64,000 bases of DNA from Amycolatopsis palatopharyngis (lineage in GTDB: Bacteria > Actinomycetota > Actinomycetes > Mycobacteriales > Pseudonocardiaceae), in contig NZ_PQHZ01000007.1 of NCBI RefSeq assembly GCF_003385185.1, positions 150,304-214,303 on the forward strand, in the 5' to 3' direction. The notes below the pieces were generated by a model. That model searched no databases and was not told the origin of the DNA. It saw only the letters and a program-made list of their open reading frames with translations. Of this stretch, positions 17,198-28,500 are shown piece by piece (position 1 is the stretch's first letter; the number at the start of each line of letters is the position of its first letter). Both the position numbers and the translations under genes were made by a program.

Positions 17198-17577
17198 AAG
17201 GCCATTGCCTGCGCGCGCCGCTTGACCTCGGTGCCGTGGTTGGTGCGCAGCGCGTTGATCGGCGTGGTGCCGGGCAGCGTGTCATCGGCCTCGAAGAGCC
17301 AGCGCAGCATCTCGGTCCGGCCGTATCCGGCGTCGGACAGCACGGTCACCGTGCCCGCGAGGCCCTTCACCAGCCCGTCCTTACCGAGATTGCCCTCCAT
17401 GAAGAAGTCGGCGGGTACGTACAGCTCACCGGCACGACGGATCGCGATCAGCTGACCGTCCCGCAGCAACTGCCGCACCTTGTTCATTGAGAGACCGAGG
17501 ACCGTGCCCACCTCCGCCAGCGAAAGAACCGCGACGTCGGAGTCCAGCACATCATCAGCGACAGGGATCGCACTCAC
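17194..17577 (-). CDS. Rv2175c-like winged HTH DNA-binding protein
   Basis: This 127-residue protein resembles M. tuberculosis Rv2175c, a small winged-helix DNA-binding protein that is phosphorylated by the kinase PknL. The HTH reads LSLAEVGTVLGLSMNKVRQL with a wing DGQLIAIRRAGELYVPADFF; the C-terminal half, LVKGLAGTVTVLSDAGYGRT then EMLRWLFEADDTLPGTTPI, is the characteristic Rv2175c_C domain. I chose GTG 17577, where homology begins. It is divergent from the pknL gene (131 bp between starts), the same pairing as in mycobacteria. Phosphorylation probably controls DNA binding. Confidence 0.9.
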   Translation of the reverse strand: MSAIPVADDVLDSDVAVLSLAEVGTVLGLSMNKVRQLLRDGQLIAIRRAGELYVPADFFMEGNLGKDGLVKGLAGTVTVLSDAGYGRTEMLRWLFEADDTLPGTTPINALRTNHGTEVKRRAQAMAF

Positions 17578-17708
17578 GGCTCCTACCTTGCCATATCCGG
17601 CCGCCATCGACCGAGTCGCGCTCCGCGGGCGGCCATGAGTCCTGCGCGCGTCGCTCGCCGTGCCAGGTCGGGTCCACAGATCCCGCCTCCATCCGTAGGA
17701 TTCGCCCT

Positions 17709-19805
17709 GTGACACGCACGGACACGAGCCTGATCGGGGCCCTGCTGGACCGGCGCTACCGGGTGGACAGCCTGCTGGCCCGCGGCGGGATGTCCGCGGT
17801 GTACCGCGGCGTGGACACCCGGCTCGACCGGCCGGTGGCCATCAAGATCATGGATCGCCAGTTCGCCGACGACCGGTCGTTCGTCGATCGTTTCGAACGC
17901 GAGGCCCGTTCGGCCGCTCGCCTGCACCACCCCCACGTCGTCGCGGTGCACGACCAGGGCGTGGACAGTCCGGGCGGCTCGGAGCCCGCCCCGGACGGCG
18001 AGGGCTCGAGTCGCGCTTTCCTGATCATGGAACTGGTCGATGGCGGCACCCTGCGCGACCTGATGGACGATCAGGGCCCGCTTGACCTCCACCTGGCGCT
18101 GAGCGTCATCGAACCGGTACTGGCAGCGCTGGGCGCCGCGCACGCGGCCGGACTCGTGCACCGGGACGTGAAGCCGGAGAACGTGCTGATCGGCCGTTCG
18201 GGCACCACGGAGTCTGGCGTGGTCAAGGTCGGCGACTTCGGCCTGGTCCGCGCGGTGGCCAGCGCCGGAACCACGAGTTCCAGCGTCATTCTCGGCACCG
18301 TCGCCTACCTCTCCCCTGAGCAGGTCACCACCGGCTCCACCGGCGCGCGTGGCGACGTGTATTCCGCCGGAATCCTGCTCTACGAGATGTTGACCGGACA
18401 GGCGCCCTACACCGGCGACACCGCCATCTCCGTCGCCTACCGGCATGTCAACGACGACGTTCCGGCACCGAGCACCGTGCGTCCCGGCATCCCACCCGCG
18501 GTGGACAGCCTCGTGCTGCGCGCGACCCGCAGGGATCCGCAGTCCCGGCCAGCCGACGCCGCCGCCTTCCTTTCCGAGGTGAACCGCGTCCGGACCGAAC
18601 TCGGCATCACGCCCGTGCCGGTCCCCGTGCCCGCGTCCGCGGAGGCACAGACGGTCACCGCCGCACCGGCGACACAGGCCGATCCTGAGGCCACCACCAT
18701 CACCCCTGCGATCACACCGGACACCGAACGGACAATTCCCGCGTTCACGCCCGTGACGCGGCAGCCCGAGGCGGCGGGACCGCGCGGCACGATGGCGCTG
18801 AGCAGGGCTGAGGACGGCTTGCCCCCGGCGAGCCCGGCGACGCGGGAACACCGGGCACAACAGGCCACGCCGTCCTCCGGCGACACCAGGACCGAGGACC
18901 GCCCGCGCAGGAGGAACCGCTGGATCGCCCTCTGGGTGGTCGTCGGCCTGCTGCTGGTCGGTGGAATCGGGACCGGCATCTGGTGGTTCAACGGCGGTCG
19001 CTGGGTCGCCGTACCCGAGGTCGTGGGTATGCAGGAGGCAGCGGCCGAGAGCGCGATCCGCGATGCCCAGCTGGTCCCGACCATCAGCAGGCAGCGGCAC
19101 AACACCGCACCGATCGGCACGGTCGTCCGCACGGACCCGGAGACCGGGACCGACGCGCTGATCGATGACACGGTCACCCTCGTGGTCTCCGCGGGACGGC
19201 CGACCGTGCCCGCCATCGAGCCGGGAACGCCACCCGAACAGGCCGAGCAGGCGATCCGCGAGGCGCAGCTGGAACCGCGCAAGGACCCGAACGCCGACGC
19301 TTACAGCGCGGACGTGCCGGCTGGCACGGTACTGACCCTGTCGCCGAAACCCGGCACCCCCGCCAACATCGGTGACTCCGTCACCATCGGCCTGTCCAAG
19401 GGGCCACCCCCGACACCGGTGCCGGACGTGCGGGGGCAGAGCAAGGACGATGCCTTCAAGGCCCTCAAGGACGCCGGGTTCGAACCGTTCGAGGCTGGCA
19501 AGGAGTTCTCCGAGGACGTGCCCGCGGGCAGTGTCATCCGGACGGACCCCGGCCCCGGCACGACCGGCGAACAGCGGGTCGGGGTGTACGTGTCCAGCGC
19601 GGTGGAGGTGCCCATGGTGCTGGGCCGGTCGCTGGAGGACGCGGTACGGATTCTCGGCGACGCCGGTCTCGAGCCCGAGGTCAAGGGCAGGGGCAACCGG
19701 GAAGGCAGAGACCGCAGGGACTTCGGTTTCGTGGTCGGCCAGGATCCGTCCCCCGGCAAGATGGTCAAGCAGGGCAGCAAGGTGAAACTCCGCACCATCC
19801 CGTAA
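17709..19805 (+). CDS. pknL: Serine/threonine protein kinase with four PASTA domains
   Basis: The 698-residue membrane kinase has a cytosolic Hanks-type domain: glycine loop ARGGMSAVYRGVD, catalytic lysine in PVAIKIMD, HRDVKPENVLI, KVGDFGLVRA, and activation-loop end LSPEQVTTGST. A Thr/Pro-rich linker follows, then one membrane helix WIALWVVVGLLLVGGIGTG near residue 410, then four extracellular PASTA repeats (about residues 435-698; starts VAVPEVVG, RPTVPAIE, PVPDVRGQ, EVPMVLGR). PASTA domains bind muropeptides or lipid II, linking cell-wall state to phosphorylation. GTG start at 17709. The divergent Rv2175c-like neighbour is the probable substrate. M. tuberculosis PknL lacks PASTA repeats as I recall, whereas other actinobacterial orthologues have them. 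Confidence 0.92.
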   Translation: MTRTDTSLIGALLDRRYRVDSLLARGGMSAVYRGVDTRLDRPVAIKIMDRQFADDRSFVDRFEREARSAARLHHPHVVAVHDQGVDSPGGSEPAPDGEGSSRAFLIMELVDGGTLRDLMDDQGPLDLHLALSVIEPVLAALGAAHAAGLVHRDVKPENVLIGRSGTTESGVVKVGDFGLVRAVASAGTTSSSVILGTVAYLSPEQVTTGSTGARGDVYSAGILLYEMLTGQAPYTGDTAISVAYRHVNDDVPAPSTVRPGIPPAVDSLVLRATRRDPQSRPADAAAFLSEVNRVRTELGITPVPVPVPASAEAQTVTAAPATQADPEATTITPAITPDTERTIPAFTPVTRQPEAAGPRGTMALSRAEDGLPPASPATREHRAQQATPSSGDTRTEDRPRRRNRWIALWVVVGLLLVGGIGTGIWWFNGGRWVAVPEVVGMQEAAAESAIRDAQLVPTISRQRHNTAPIGTVVRTDPETGTDALIDDTVTLVVSAGRPTVPAIEPGTPPEQAEQAIREAQLEPRKDPNADAYSADVPAGTVLTLSPKPGTPANIGDSVTIGLSKGPPPTPVPDVRGQSKDDAFKALKDAGFEPFEAGKEFSEDVPAGSVIRTDPGPGTTGEQRVGVYVSSAVEVPMVLGRSLEDAVRILGDAGLEPEVKGRGNREGRDRRDFGFVVGQDPSPGKMVKQGSKVKLRTIP

Positions 19806-19973
19806 CTGCGACTGGTTGCGCGAACGGTAGCGCGCTCCCGTTCGGGTGAAACGAGCCGACGTTAGCTGGGAGGTAACACGGCGACCACGTTACGGTCATC
19901 TGGTTCTGTTGCAGTGAGGGAGATTCCTGGCGCCGCGGCCGAACATTCAGATACCCCTCCCGGAGGCCCGACG

Positions 19974-21308
19974 ATGCACGGTGAGCGATTGAGCCCGTTG
20001 GACGTGGCGTTTCTGTGCATGGAAAGCACGACCACGCCCATGCACATGGGCGCGGTCGCGGTGTTCCGGTCCCGCGAGCAGGTCGACCCGGAACGGTTGT
20101 CGGCGTTACTGACCGCACGAGCGATGCGGATTCCGCGGTTACGCGTACGGGTGAAGCACAGCCGCTCACCCATTGGCGGGGCCAGCTGGGCCGACGATCC
20201 CGGGTTCGACCCAGCGCAACACATCGAGACCCACCGGCTGTCCACTCTTTACGAGGAGGACCCGCTGGCCGCACACGCCGCGCGCTGGCTTGCGACACCG
20301 CTGGATCTGAGCCGCCCGCTGTGGCGGCTACAGCTGGTCACGGGGCTGCCCGGCGACTCGTTCGCGCTGCTGCTCAAGCTGCACCACGCGCTCACCGACG
20401 GCACCGGCGCCGTGGCGGTGGCACTCGGCCTGCTCGACGATGTCCCCGCGCTGAGCCGTACGTCGACGGCCGAGCGCGAGCCGGCCAAGCGGAAATCCTT
20501 TGTGGACCACCTGCTGGAGAATCCGTGGGCAAGGGCTTCGTCGACGATGGGCAAGGCCGCCGAGTCCGCGGGCATCGCGAGCTCGGTACTGCTCGCCGCA
20601 CGGCCGTACCCGATGTCACCGATCGCCACCGCCAACTCGACGAGCCGCGAGCTCGGATTCACCACCATCGACTCGGCCGACGTCCGTCGGGTTCGTAGCG
20701 TTCACGGCGGGACGACCAACGACGTCGTGCTCGCCGTGCTCGCGGGAGCGCTGCGGACGTGGATGCGCAACCGAGGCAGGCGCCCGGAGAACGGGCCGCT
20801 GCGCGCACTCGTGCCGGTCAGCGTCCGAGCACGCGAGGGCGGCGGACAGGGCGGCAACCTGCTTTCCGGATACCTGACCGACCTGCCCGTGGAGCTCGAC
20901 GATCCGGTCGAGCGGCTGTGCGCCGTCCGGCGCTCGATGGACCGGAACAAGGCAGCGGGCTCGGTCCGGGGAGCCGGTGCGCTGCCCGTACTCGCGGGTC
21001 GCGTCCCCGCAGGGGTGCACAAGCTGGCCACACGGTTCGCCGGGCAAGCGGCACCACTGCTGTTCGACACAGTGGTGACCAACGTCCCCCTGCCGGGGAT
21101 CTCGCTCACTCTCGACGGGGCGAGGATGCGGCAGATGTACCCGTTCGTGCCACTCGCACCGCACCATTCGGTCGGTGTGGCCATCTCCAGTTACCGCAAG
21201 TCCATCCACATCGGACTACAGGCGAACGGCGACGCGGTGGCCGACATCGGCTCGCTGACCGACGCGGTCGGCAAGTCCCTCGCCGAACTCCTCGGCACCT
21301 GCCCCTGA
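19974..21308 (+). CDS. Wax ester synthase / diacylglycerol acyltransferase (WS/DGAT)
   Basis: This 444-residue enzyme transfers acyl groups from acyl-CoA to diacylglycerol or long-chain alcohols, making storage lipids. The catalytic HHxxxDG motif is LKLHHALTDGTGAVAVA near residue 135. Family signatures LSPLDVAFLCMESTTTPMHM at the N-terminus, a middle GGTTNDVVLAVLAGALR, and near the C-terminus VVTNVPLPGISLTLDGARM and QMYPFVPLAP are all present. ATG 19974 follows CCGGAGG. It is convergent to aroG with a palindromic repeat between them. Cytosolic or membrane-associated. Confidence 0.92.
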   Translation: MHGERLSPLDVAFLCMESTTTPMHMGAVAVFRSREQVDPERLSALLTARAMRIPRLRVRVKHSRSPIGGASWADDPGFDPAQHIETHRLSTLYEEDPLAAHAARWLATPLDLSRPLWRLQLVTGLPGDSFALLLKLHHALTDGTGAVAVALGLLDDVPALSRTSTAEREPAKRKSFVDHLLENPWARASSTMGKAAESAGIASSVLLAARPYPMSPIATANSTSRELGFTTIDSADVRRVRSVHGGTTNDVVLAVLAGALRTWMRNRGRRPENGPLRALVPVSVRAREGGGQGGNLLSGYLTDLPVELDDPVERLCAVRRSMDRNKAAGSVRGAGALPVLAGRVPAGVHKLATRFAGQAAPLLFDTVVTNVPLPGISLTLDGARMRQMYPFVPLAPHHSVGVAISSYRKSIHIGLQANGDAVADIGSLTDAVGKSLAELLGTCP

Positions 21309-21321
21309 CAGCGCTCCGTAT

Positions 21322-21343
21322 CGCACTTTCCCGGGAAAGCGCG
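21322..21343. repeat. Third copy of the CTTTCCCGGGAAAG palindrome
   Basis: CGCACTTTCCCGGGAAAGCG lies between the convergent stops of the WS/DGAT (21308) and aroG (21353) genes and matches the copies at 7886-7942. Here it may act as a two-way terminator. Confidence 0.75.
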
Positions 21344-21352
21344 GGGGGTGGG

Positions 21353-22793
<1,441 letters not shown>

Positions 22794-22829
22794 TCCCAGT
22801 GGGTGGACGCCGAAACCGCGCCGGGCGGC

Positions 22830-23807
22830 CTACGCCACCTGCGCCTCCTCGTAAAGATTCTGCGCGTCGGCCCCGAAGTAGGGACCGAACATCACACCGG
22901 GCAGGAACGTGTACCCGAAGCTGTTCACCGAGTTCTGCATTCCGGTGCCCGTGGCCTCGTCGAAGCCGAGAAACCACGGTCCGCCACTGGAGCCGCCGGT
23001 CATGTCGCAGTCCATACCGTGATCCTGGGTGAGCAGGAAATCGGTGAATGTACTGCCACTGCAGTAGATCAGCCGAGATCCGTCATAAGGATCAGCCGCG
23101 GGATAGCCGAAGGTGTACATGTCCTGGTTGCGTTGCTGGTTGAACGCGATGCCCTGCGCACCCACCACGTCGGTCAGGTACGCACCGTCGAGCGGGTTCA
23201 GCACCGCGGCCCCGACGTCGTAGTTCATGTCCTCGCTCGCCTCCCACTGCGGGGTGGTGAGCGTGCTGGCCGCCGCCCACTCGCCGAACGGGGCCGCGCC
23301 GTTGTCATATCCCGGAACGAAGATCCAGTTCGTGTGCCAGCTGCCCTGGTACTTCACGCAGTGCCCCGCCGTCATCACCACACTGCGGTTGGCGCTGGTC
23401 ACGGCGTTACCGCTGCAGGAGGCCCGTTGCCCGTCGAAGCTGAAGAACACCCGGCCCGCCGTCGACGTCACGGCCCCGCCACCGGTCCACTGGTCGCCGG
23501 TACTCGGCATCGCCGCGGCACCCGCGCTCGCGGGGGCGGCGGTCGGCCGCACAGTCGCGGCCGGGCCTCGGGCGACCTCGCTCAGTTTGCCCACCGCAGA
23601 GGACAACAGCTGCCGCATCGGTATCGCGGAACGCATGTCCTCCGCGGTCCAGAAGTCGGTCGCCGCCTGTGCCGTCGCGGCATCCGGCGCCGCGCTGTGC
23701 ACCACCGGCCCCGCCACCTCAGCGGCGCCGGCAGCGGGAACGAGAACGGTGCTCGCCAGGGTGGCCGCCGCCAGCGCGGCCAGTGATGCCCGGAACGGTC
23801 GCTTCAT
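22830..23807 (-). CDS. Secreted trypsin-like (S1) serine protease
   Basis: The 325-residue protein begins with a Sec signal peptide (MKRPFRASLAALAAATLAST, cleavage after the AGA near residue 28). A propeptide-like region is followed by a chymotrypsin-fold domain: SVVMTAGHCVKYQG gives the histidine, EDMNYDVGAAVLNPL the aspartate and CDMTGGSSGGPWFLG the nucleophile serine. A cysteine pair around the histidine (ASCSGNAV and GHC) fits the usual disulfide. Similar secreted V8/glutamyl-type peptidases are common in Streptomyces relatives. Substrate specificity is not evident. Confidence 0.88.
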   Translation of the reverse strand: MKRPFRASLAALAAATLASTVLVPAAGAAEVAGPVVHSAAPDAATAQAATDFWTAEDMRSAIPMRQLLSSAVGKLSEVARGPAATVRPTAAPASAGAAAMPSTGDQWTGGGAVTSTAGRVFFSFDGQRASCSGNAVTSANRSVVMTAGHCVKYQGSWHTNWIFVPGYDNGAAPFGEWAAASTLTTPQWEASEDMNYDVGAAVLNPLDGAYLTDVVGAQGIAFNQQRNQDMYTFGYPAADPYDGSRLIYCSGSTFTDFLLTQDHGMDCDMTGGSSGGPWFLGFDEATGTGMQNSVNSFGYTFLPGVMFGPYFGADAQNLYEEAQVA

Positions 23808-23978
23808 GACGCCTCACCTCTGACCGGCACCACGATCACCGCCGGCCGATTGCAGGGAAAAGTGAATTGTCGAGAGTCGGGATCTACTGACCGTAATTAA
23901 CCGACTACCGACGAACAATCGGCCATTTGGCAGCTCAATCGCGTCCCGGACTGCGCCGGACGGACCAACGCGAGCTCC

Positions 23979-24059
23979 GGAACTGCGAACTCGGGCGCGG
24001 AATCTGCGAACTCGGGCCCCGGAACTGCCAAGTCGGGCGCGGGAACTGCCAAGTCAGAC
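23979..24059. repeat. Four tandem ~20-bp direct repeats
   Basis: Four units follow head to tail: CGGAACTGCGAACTCGGGCG, then CGGAATCTGCGAACTCGGGC, then CGGAACTGCCAAGTCGGGCG, then CGGGAACTGCCAAGTCAGAC. The first pair has GCGAACTC, the second pair GCCAAGTC. The last unit overlaps the gltD stop codon. Confidence 0.75.
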
Positions 24060-25562
24060 GACGGCTAGGGGGAGGGCTGTGGGGTGGACCGGGGACGGGA
24101 GGTCTGTCGTGCCGGTCAGGTGGCGGTCTACGGCCGCGGCTGCCGAACGGCCCTCGGCTATCGCCCAGACGACCAGGGAGGCGCCGCGGTGGGCGTCGCC
24201 ACAGACGAAGACGTCCGGTGCGCTCGTCTGCCAGTCGGTGCCGCAGGAGAGGGCGCCCCTGGTGGTCGTCGACAGGCCGAGATCGTCGAGCAGGCGCATC
24301 CGCTCGACCCCTTCGAAACCGATGGCGAACAGCACCAGGTCGGCGGGCAGGACCTCGACCTCGTCGCTGACCGGAACCACCTCGCGCAGTCCCGTCGCCG
24401 GGTCCTTTCGCACACGCACGTGCTGCAGCTCGATCGCGCGTACGCGGCCGTCCTCGTCGCCGACGAACCGCTTCACCGCGACCCCGAAGACGCGCTCCCC
24501 TGCCTCCTCGTGCACCGGGTAGGTGCGCAGCACGTACGGCCACGTGGGCCACGGTGACCGCTCATCGTCCCGTGTGGACGGCGGCAGTGGGTACTGGTCC
24601 AGCTGTGTCACGGAAAGGGCGCCCTGCCGGATCGCCGTGCCGTAGCAGTCGGCGCCGGTGTCCCCGCCGCCGATGATCACCACATGCTTGCCCTCGGCGT
24701 CGATCGACGGCGGCCCGTCCCCCTCGCACATCTTGTTCGCCGGAACGAGGTGCTCCATCGCCAGGTGGATCCCCGCGAGCTCGCGGCCCGGTGTGGTGGT
24801 GTCGTCGCGCCCGCGCAAGGCGCCGACGGCCAGCACCACCGCGTCGTACTGGGCCCGCAGGTCCTCGACGGTGAGATCGACGCCGACCTCGCAGCCGGTG
24901 ACGAACCGGGTGCCCTCCTCCCGCAGCTGTGCCAGCCTGCGGTCCAGCACCTTCTTCTCCATCTTGAACTCGGGAATGCCGTAGCGCAGCAGCCCGCCGA
25001 GCCGGTCGTCCCGTTCGAACACGGTCACGTCGTGCCCCGCCCGCGTCAGCTGCTGTGCGGCGGCGAGCCCGGCGGGCCCCGAGCCGACCACGGCGACACA
25101 CTGCCCGGTGGACAACGACGGCGGCTCAGGACGCACGTCACCGGATTCCCACGCCTGATCCGCGATCGTCGCCTCGACCCGTTTGATCGCGACCGGCCCA
25201 CCTGACTCCGGCGAGATCGACAGCACGCACGCGGCCTCACAGGGGGCGGGACAGAGCTTCCCGGTGAACTCCGGGAAGTTATTGGTGGCGTGCAACCGGT
25301 CCCCCGCCGCCGTCCAGTCGCCGCGACGCACCAGATCGTTCCACTCCGGAATCAGGTTGCCGAGCGGGCAACCCGCGGAATCGGAGTGACAGAAGGGAAT
25401 TCCGCAGTCCATGCACCGCGTCGCCTGCACCCGTACGGATTTGTTCCGCTCGGCCGGATCGAGCTGGGCGTAGACCTCGCCCCAGTCGCCGACGCGTTCG
25501 TCCGTGGGCCGCTTGGGTGGTTCCTGCCTGTCGTGCGCGAGGAAGCCGGTCGGGTCAGCCAC
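24054..25562 (-). CDS. gltD: Glutamate synthase small subunit (NADPH)
   Basis: The 502-residue beta subunit of NADPH-GOGAT passes electrons from NADPH to the large subunit. The N-terminal iron-sulfur cysteines lie in [17 protein letters not shown] and [17 protein letters not shown] binding is at [25 protein letters not shown] binding at [18 protein letters not shown], and the C-terminal flavin motif includes [23 protein letters not shown] start at 25562, overlapping the 3' end of gltB by eight bases. The tandem repeats at 23979 begin at its stop codon. Confidence 0.95.
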   Translation of the reverse strand: MADPTGFLAHDRQEPPKRPTDERVGDWGEVYAQLDPAERNKSVRVQATRCMDCGIPFCHSDSAGCPLGNLIPEWNDLVRRGDWTAAGDRLHATNNFPEFTGKLCPAPCEAACVLSISPESGGPVAIKRVEATIADQAWESGDVRPEPPSLSTGQCVAVVGSGPAGLAAAQQLTRAGHDVTVFERDDRLGGLLRYGIPEFKMEKKVLDRRLAQLREEGTRFVTGCEVGVDLTVEDLRAQYDAVVLAVGALRGRDDTTTPGRELAGIHLAMEHLVPANKMCEGDGPPSIDAEGKHVVIIGGGDTGADCYGTAIRQGALSVTQLDQYPLPPSTRDDERSPWPTWPYVLRTYPVHEEAGERVFGVAVKRFVGDEDGRVRAIELQHVRVRKDPATGLREVVPVSDEVEVLPADLVLFAIGFEGVERMRLLDDLGLSTTTRGALSCGTDWQTSAPDVFVCGDAHRGASLVVWAIAEGRSAAAAVDRHLTGTTDLPSPVHPTALPLAVV

Positions 25563-28500
25563 GAGCGGCCTCCATCATCGCCTCGTCGACGTCACGACCA
25601 GCCGCCCTGGCCGCCGACGCCGCGGCCAGCACCCGTTGGTAGTCGCGGGGCATGACCTTGGTGAACCGCGCGCCACGCCGTGTCCAGTCGCCCAGCAGGG
25701 AGGCGGCAACGGCAGAGCCGGTCTCGTCCCGGTGCCGTTCGACGATCTCCTTGAGCCAGATCAGGTCCTGGGCCTCGGGAGTGAGTAGCTCGACCATCTC
25801 CCCGTTCACCTGACCGGGATCGAGTTCGAGCACGTAGGCCACACCGCCGGACATCCCGGCCGCCAAGTTTCGGCCGGTCGGGCCGAGCACGACCGCCCTG
25901 CCGCCGGTCATGTACTCGAACGCGTGGTCCCCGACGCCTTCGGCGACAACCACCGCCCCGGAGTTACGGACGCAGAACCGCTCGCCGACCTTCCCGCGCA
26001 GGAACATCTCGCCGCTGGTCGCCCCGTAGGCGATCGTGTTGCCCGCGATCACCTGCTGTTCGGCCGCGAAGGGGGCCCGCGGGTCCGGCCGGACGATGAC
26101 CCGGCCGCCGGAGAGGCCCTTGCCGACGTAGTCGTTGGCGTCGCCGATCAGATCCAGGGTTACCCCCGGTGGCAGGAACGCCCCGAGAGACTGGCCTGCC
26201 GAGCCGGTGAGCGTCACGCGGATGGTGTCGGTGGGCAACCCGGCACTGCCGAATCGCCGGGTGATCTCCGACCCCAGCAGCGTCCCCACCGTCCGGTTGA
26301 CGTTGCGCACGGGAAGTTCGACGGTCACCGGGTGGGCATCCTCCAGTGCGGCCTCGGCCAACTGGATGAGCGTGCGATCCAGCGCGTGGTCGAGGCCGTG
26401 GTCCTGCGCCCGCACTCTGCGCCGGGATCCGCCGTAGGGGCTGGCAGTCGGCAGGTCGAAGATCGGCGCGAGGTCCAGGCCCTGGGCCTTCCAGTGCTCG
26501 ACGGCCTCGTCGATATCGAGTACGTCCGCCCGCCCGACGGCCTCGTCCAGGCTGCGGAATCCCAGTGACGCCAGGGTTTCGCGGACCTCCTGGGCAACGA
26601 AACGGAAGAAGTTCACCACGTGCTCGGCCTGCCCGGTGTAGCGCTTGCGCAGGTCGGGGTTCTGTGTGGCGACACCGACGGGGCAGGTGTCGAGGTGACA
26701 CACCCGCATCATGATGCAGCCGGCGACGATCAGCGGCGCGGTGGCGAAGCCGTACTCCTCGGCCCCGAGCAGCGCCGCGACCACCACGTCCCGCCCGGTC
26801 TTCATCCCGCCGTCGACCTGGACGGTGATGCGGTCCCGCAGCCCGTTGAGCAGCAGGGTCTGCTGCGTCTCGGCGAGACCGATCTCCCACGGGGTACCCG
26901 CGTGTTTCAGCGAGTTCATCGGCGAAGCCCCGGTACCGCCGTCGTGTCCGGAGATGAGCACGACATCGGCGTGCGCCTTGGACACCCCGGCCGCCACGGT
27001 GCCAACGCCGAGCGAGCTGACCAGCTTCACGTGGATCCGGGCCTGCTCGTTCGCGTTCTTCAGGTCGTGGATCAGCTGCGCCAGGTCCTCGATGGAGTAG
27101 ATGTCGTGGTGCGGCGGCGGGGAGATCAGGCCGACACCAGGTGTGGAGTGCCGGGTGCGGGCGATCCACGGGTACACCTTGTTCGGCGGGAGCTGCCCAC
27201 CCTCACCCGGCTTGGCGCCCTGAGCCATCTTGATCTGGATGTCGTCGGCGTTCACCAGGTACTCGCTCGTGACTCCGAACCGTCCACTCGCGACCTGCTT
27301 GATCGCGCTGCGCCGCTGCGGGTCGTAGAGGCGCTCCGCGTCCTCTCCGCCCTCGCCGGTGTTGGACCGGCCGCCGATCTGGTTCATGGCGATGGCCAGC
27401 GTCTGGTGCGCCTCCATCGAGATCGATCCGTAGGACATGGCACCGGTGTTGAACCGGCGGCAGATCGATTCCACCGACTCGACCTCGTCCACCGGGATCG
27501 GCGGACGCTGACCGGTACGGAAGGAGAACAGCCCGCGCAGGGCCCCGCCCTCCCGGTTCAGCCGATGCACCTCGTCCACATAGGCCCGGTAGGCCTCGTC
27601 CCGCCTGGACTTACTCGCGTGCTGCAGGAGGAACACGGTTTCCGGGGAGAACAGGTGCAGTTCTCCCTCTCGCCGGTAGGCGTACTCGCCACCGGTCTCC
27701 AGTCCGCGATACGGGCGGGAACCCGGATTGTCGGAGTAGGCCACCCGGTGGCGCCGCGCGACCTCCTCGGCCAGCACCTCGAGGCCGACGCCGCCGAGCT
27801 TCGAGATCGTGCCGGTGAAGTACTCGTCGAGCACGTCCTGCGCGAGCCCGAAGGACTCGAAGGCCTGCGCGGCGGTGTACGCCCCGACCGTCGAGATGCC
27901 CATCTTCGACATGATCTTCAGGACACCCTTGACCAGTGCCGTGACATAGTTGCGGATCGCCTTGCCCGCATCGATACCGGTGATCGCATCCTGGGCGATC
28001 AGGTCCTCGATGGACTCGAACGCGAGGTAGGGGTTCACCGCGGCGGCGCCGTAACCGAGCAGCAGGGCGATGTGGTGCACCTCGCGGGCGTCACCGGTCT
28101 CCACCACGAGCGCGACCCGAAGCCGTTCCTTGGTCCGTACCAGGTGGTGGTGCACGGCGGAGACGAGCAGCAGCGAGGGGATCGGCGCGAGCCGATGATC
28201 GGAGTCCCGGTCGGACAGGACGAGTATGCGGGCACCGCCCGCGATGGCCTCGGAAGCCTCCCGCCGGATCCGTTCTACCGCCGCGGCCAGTGCCTCGGCT
28301 CCACCATCCACTTCGTACAGTCCAGGGAGCACCGCACAGGAGAAACCGGGCAGATCGCCGTCGTCGTTGATGTGGATGAGCTTCGCGAGGTCGTCGTTGT
28401 CAATCACCGGGTACGGCAGCTGGATATGCCTGCAGGATGCCGGAGCCGGCTCGAGGAGGTTCTGTTCCGGACCCATGATGCGGCTCATCGAGGTGACCAG

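Noticed and set aside
23979..24059. CRISPR array
   Set aside because: Units are about 20 bp, contiguous and without unique spacers; no cas genes nearby.
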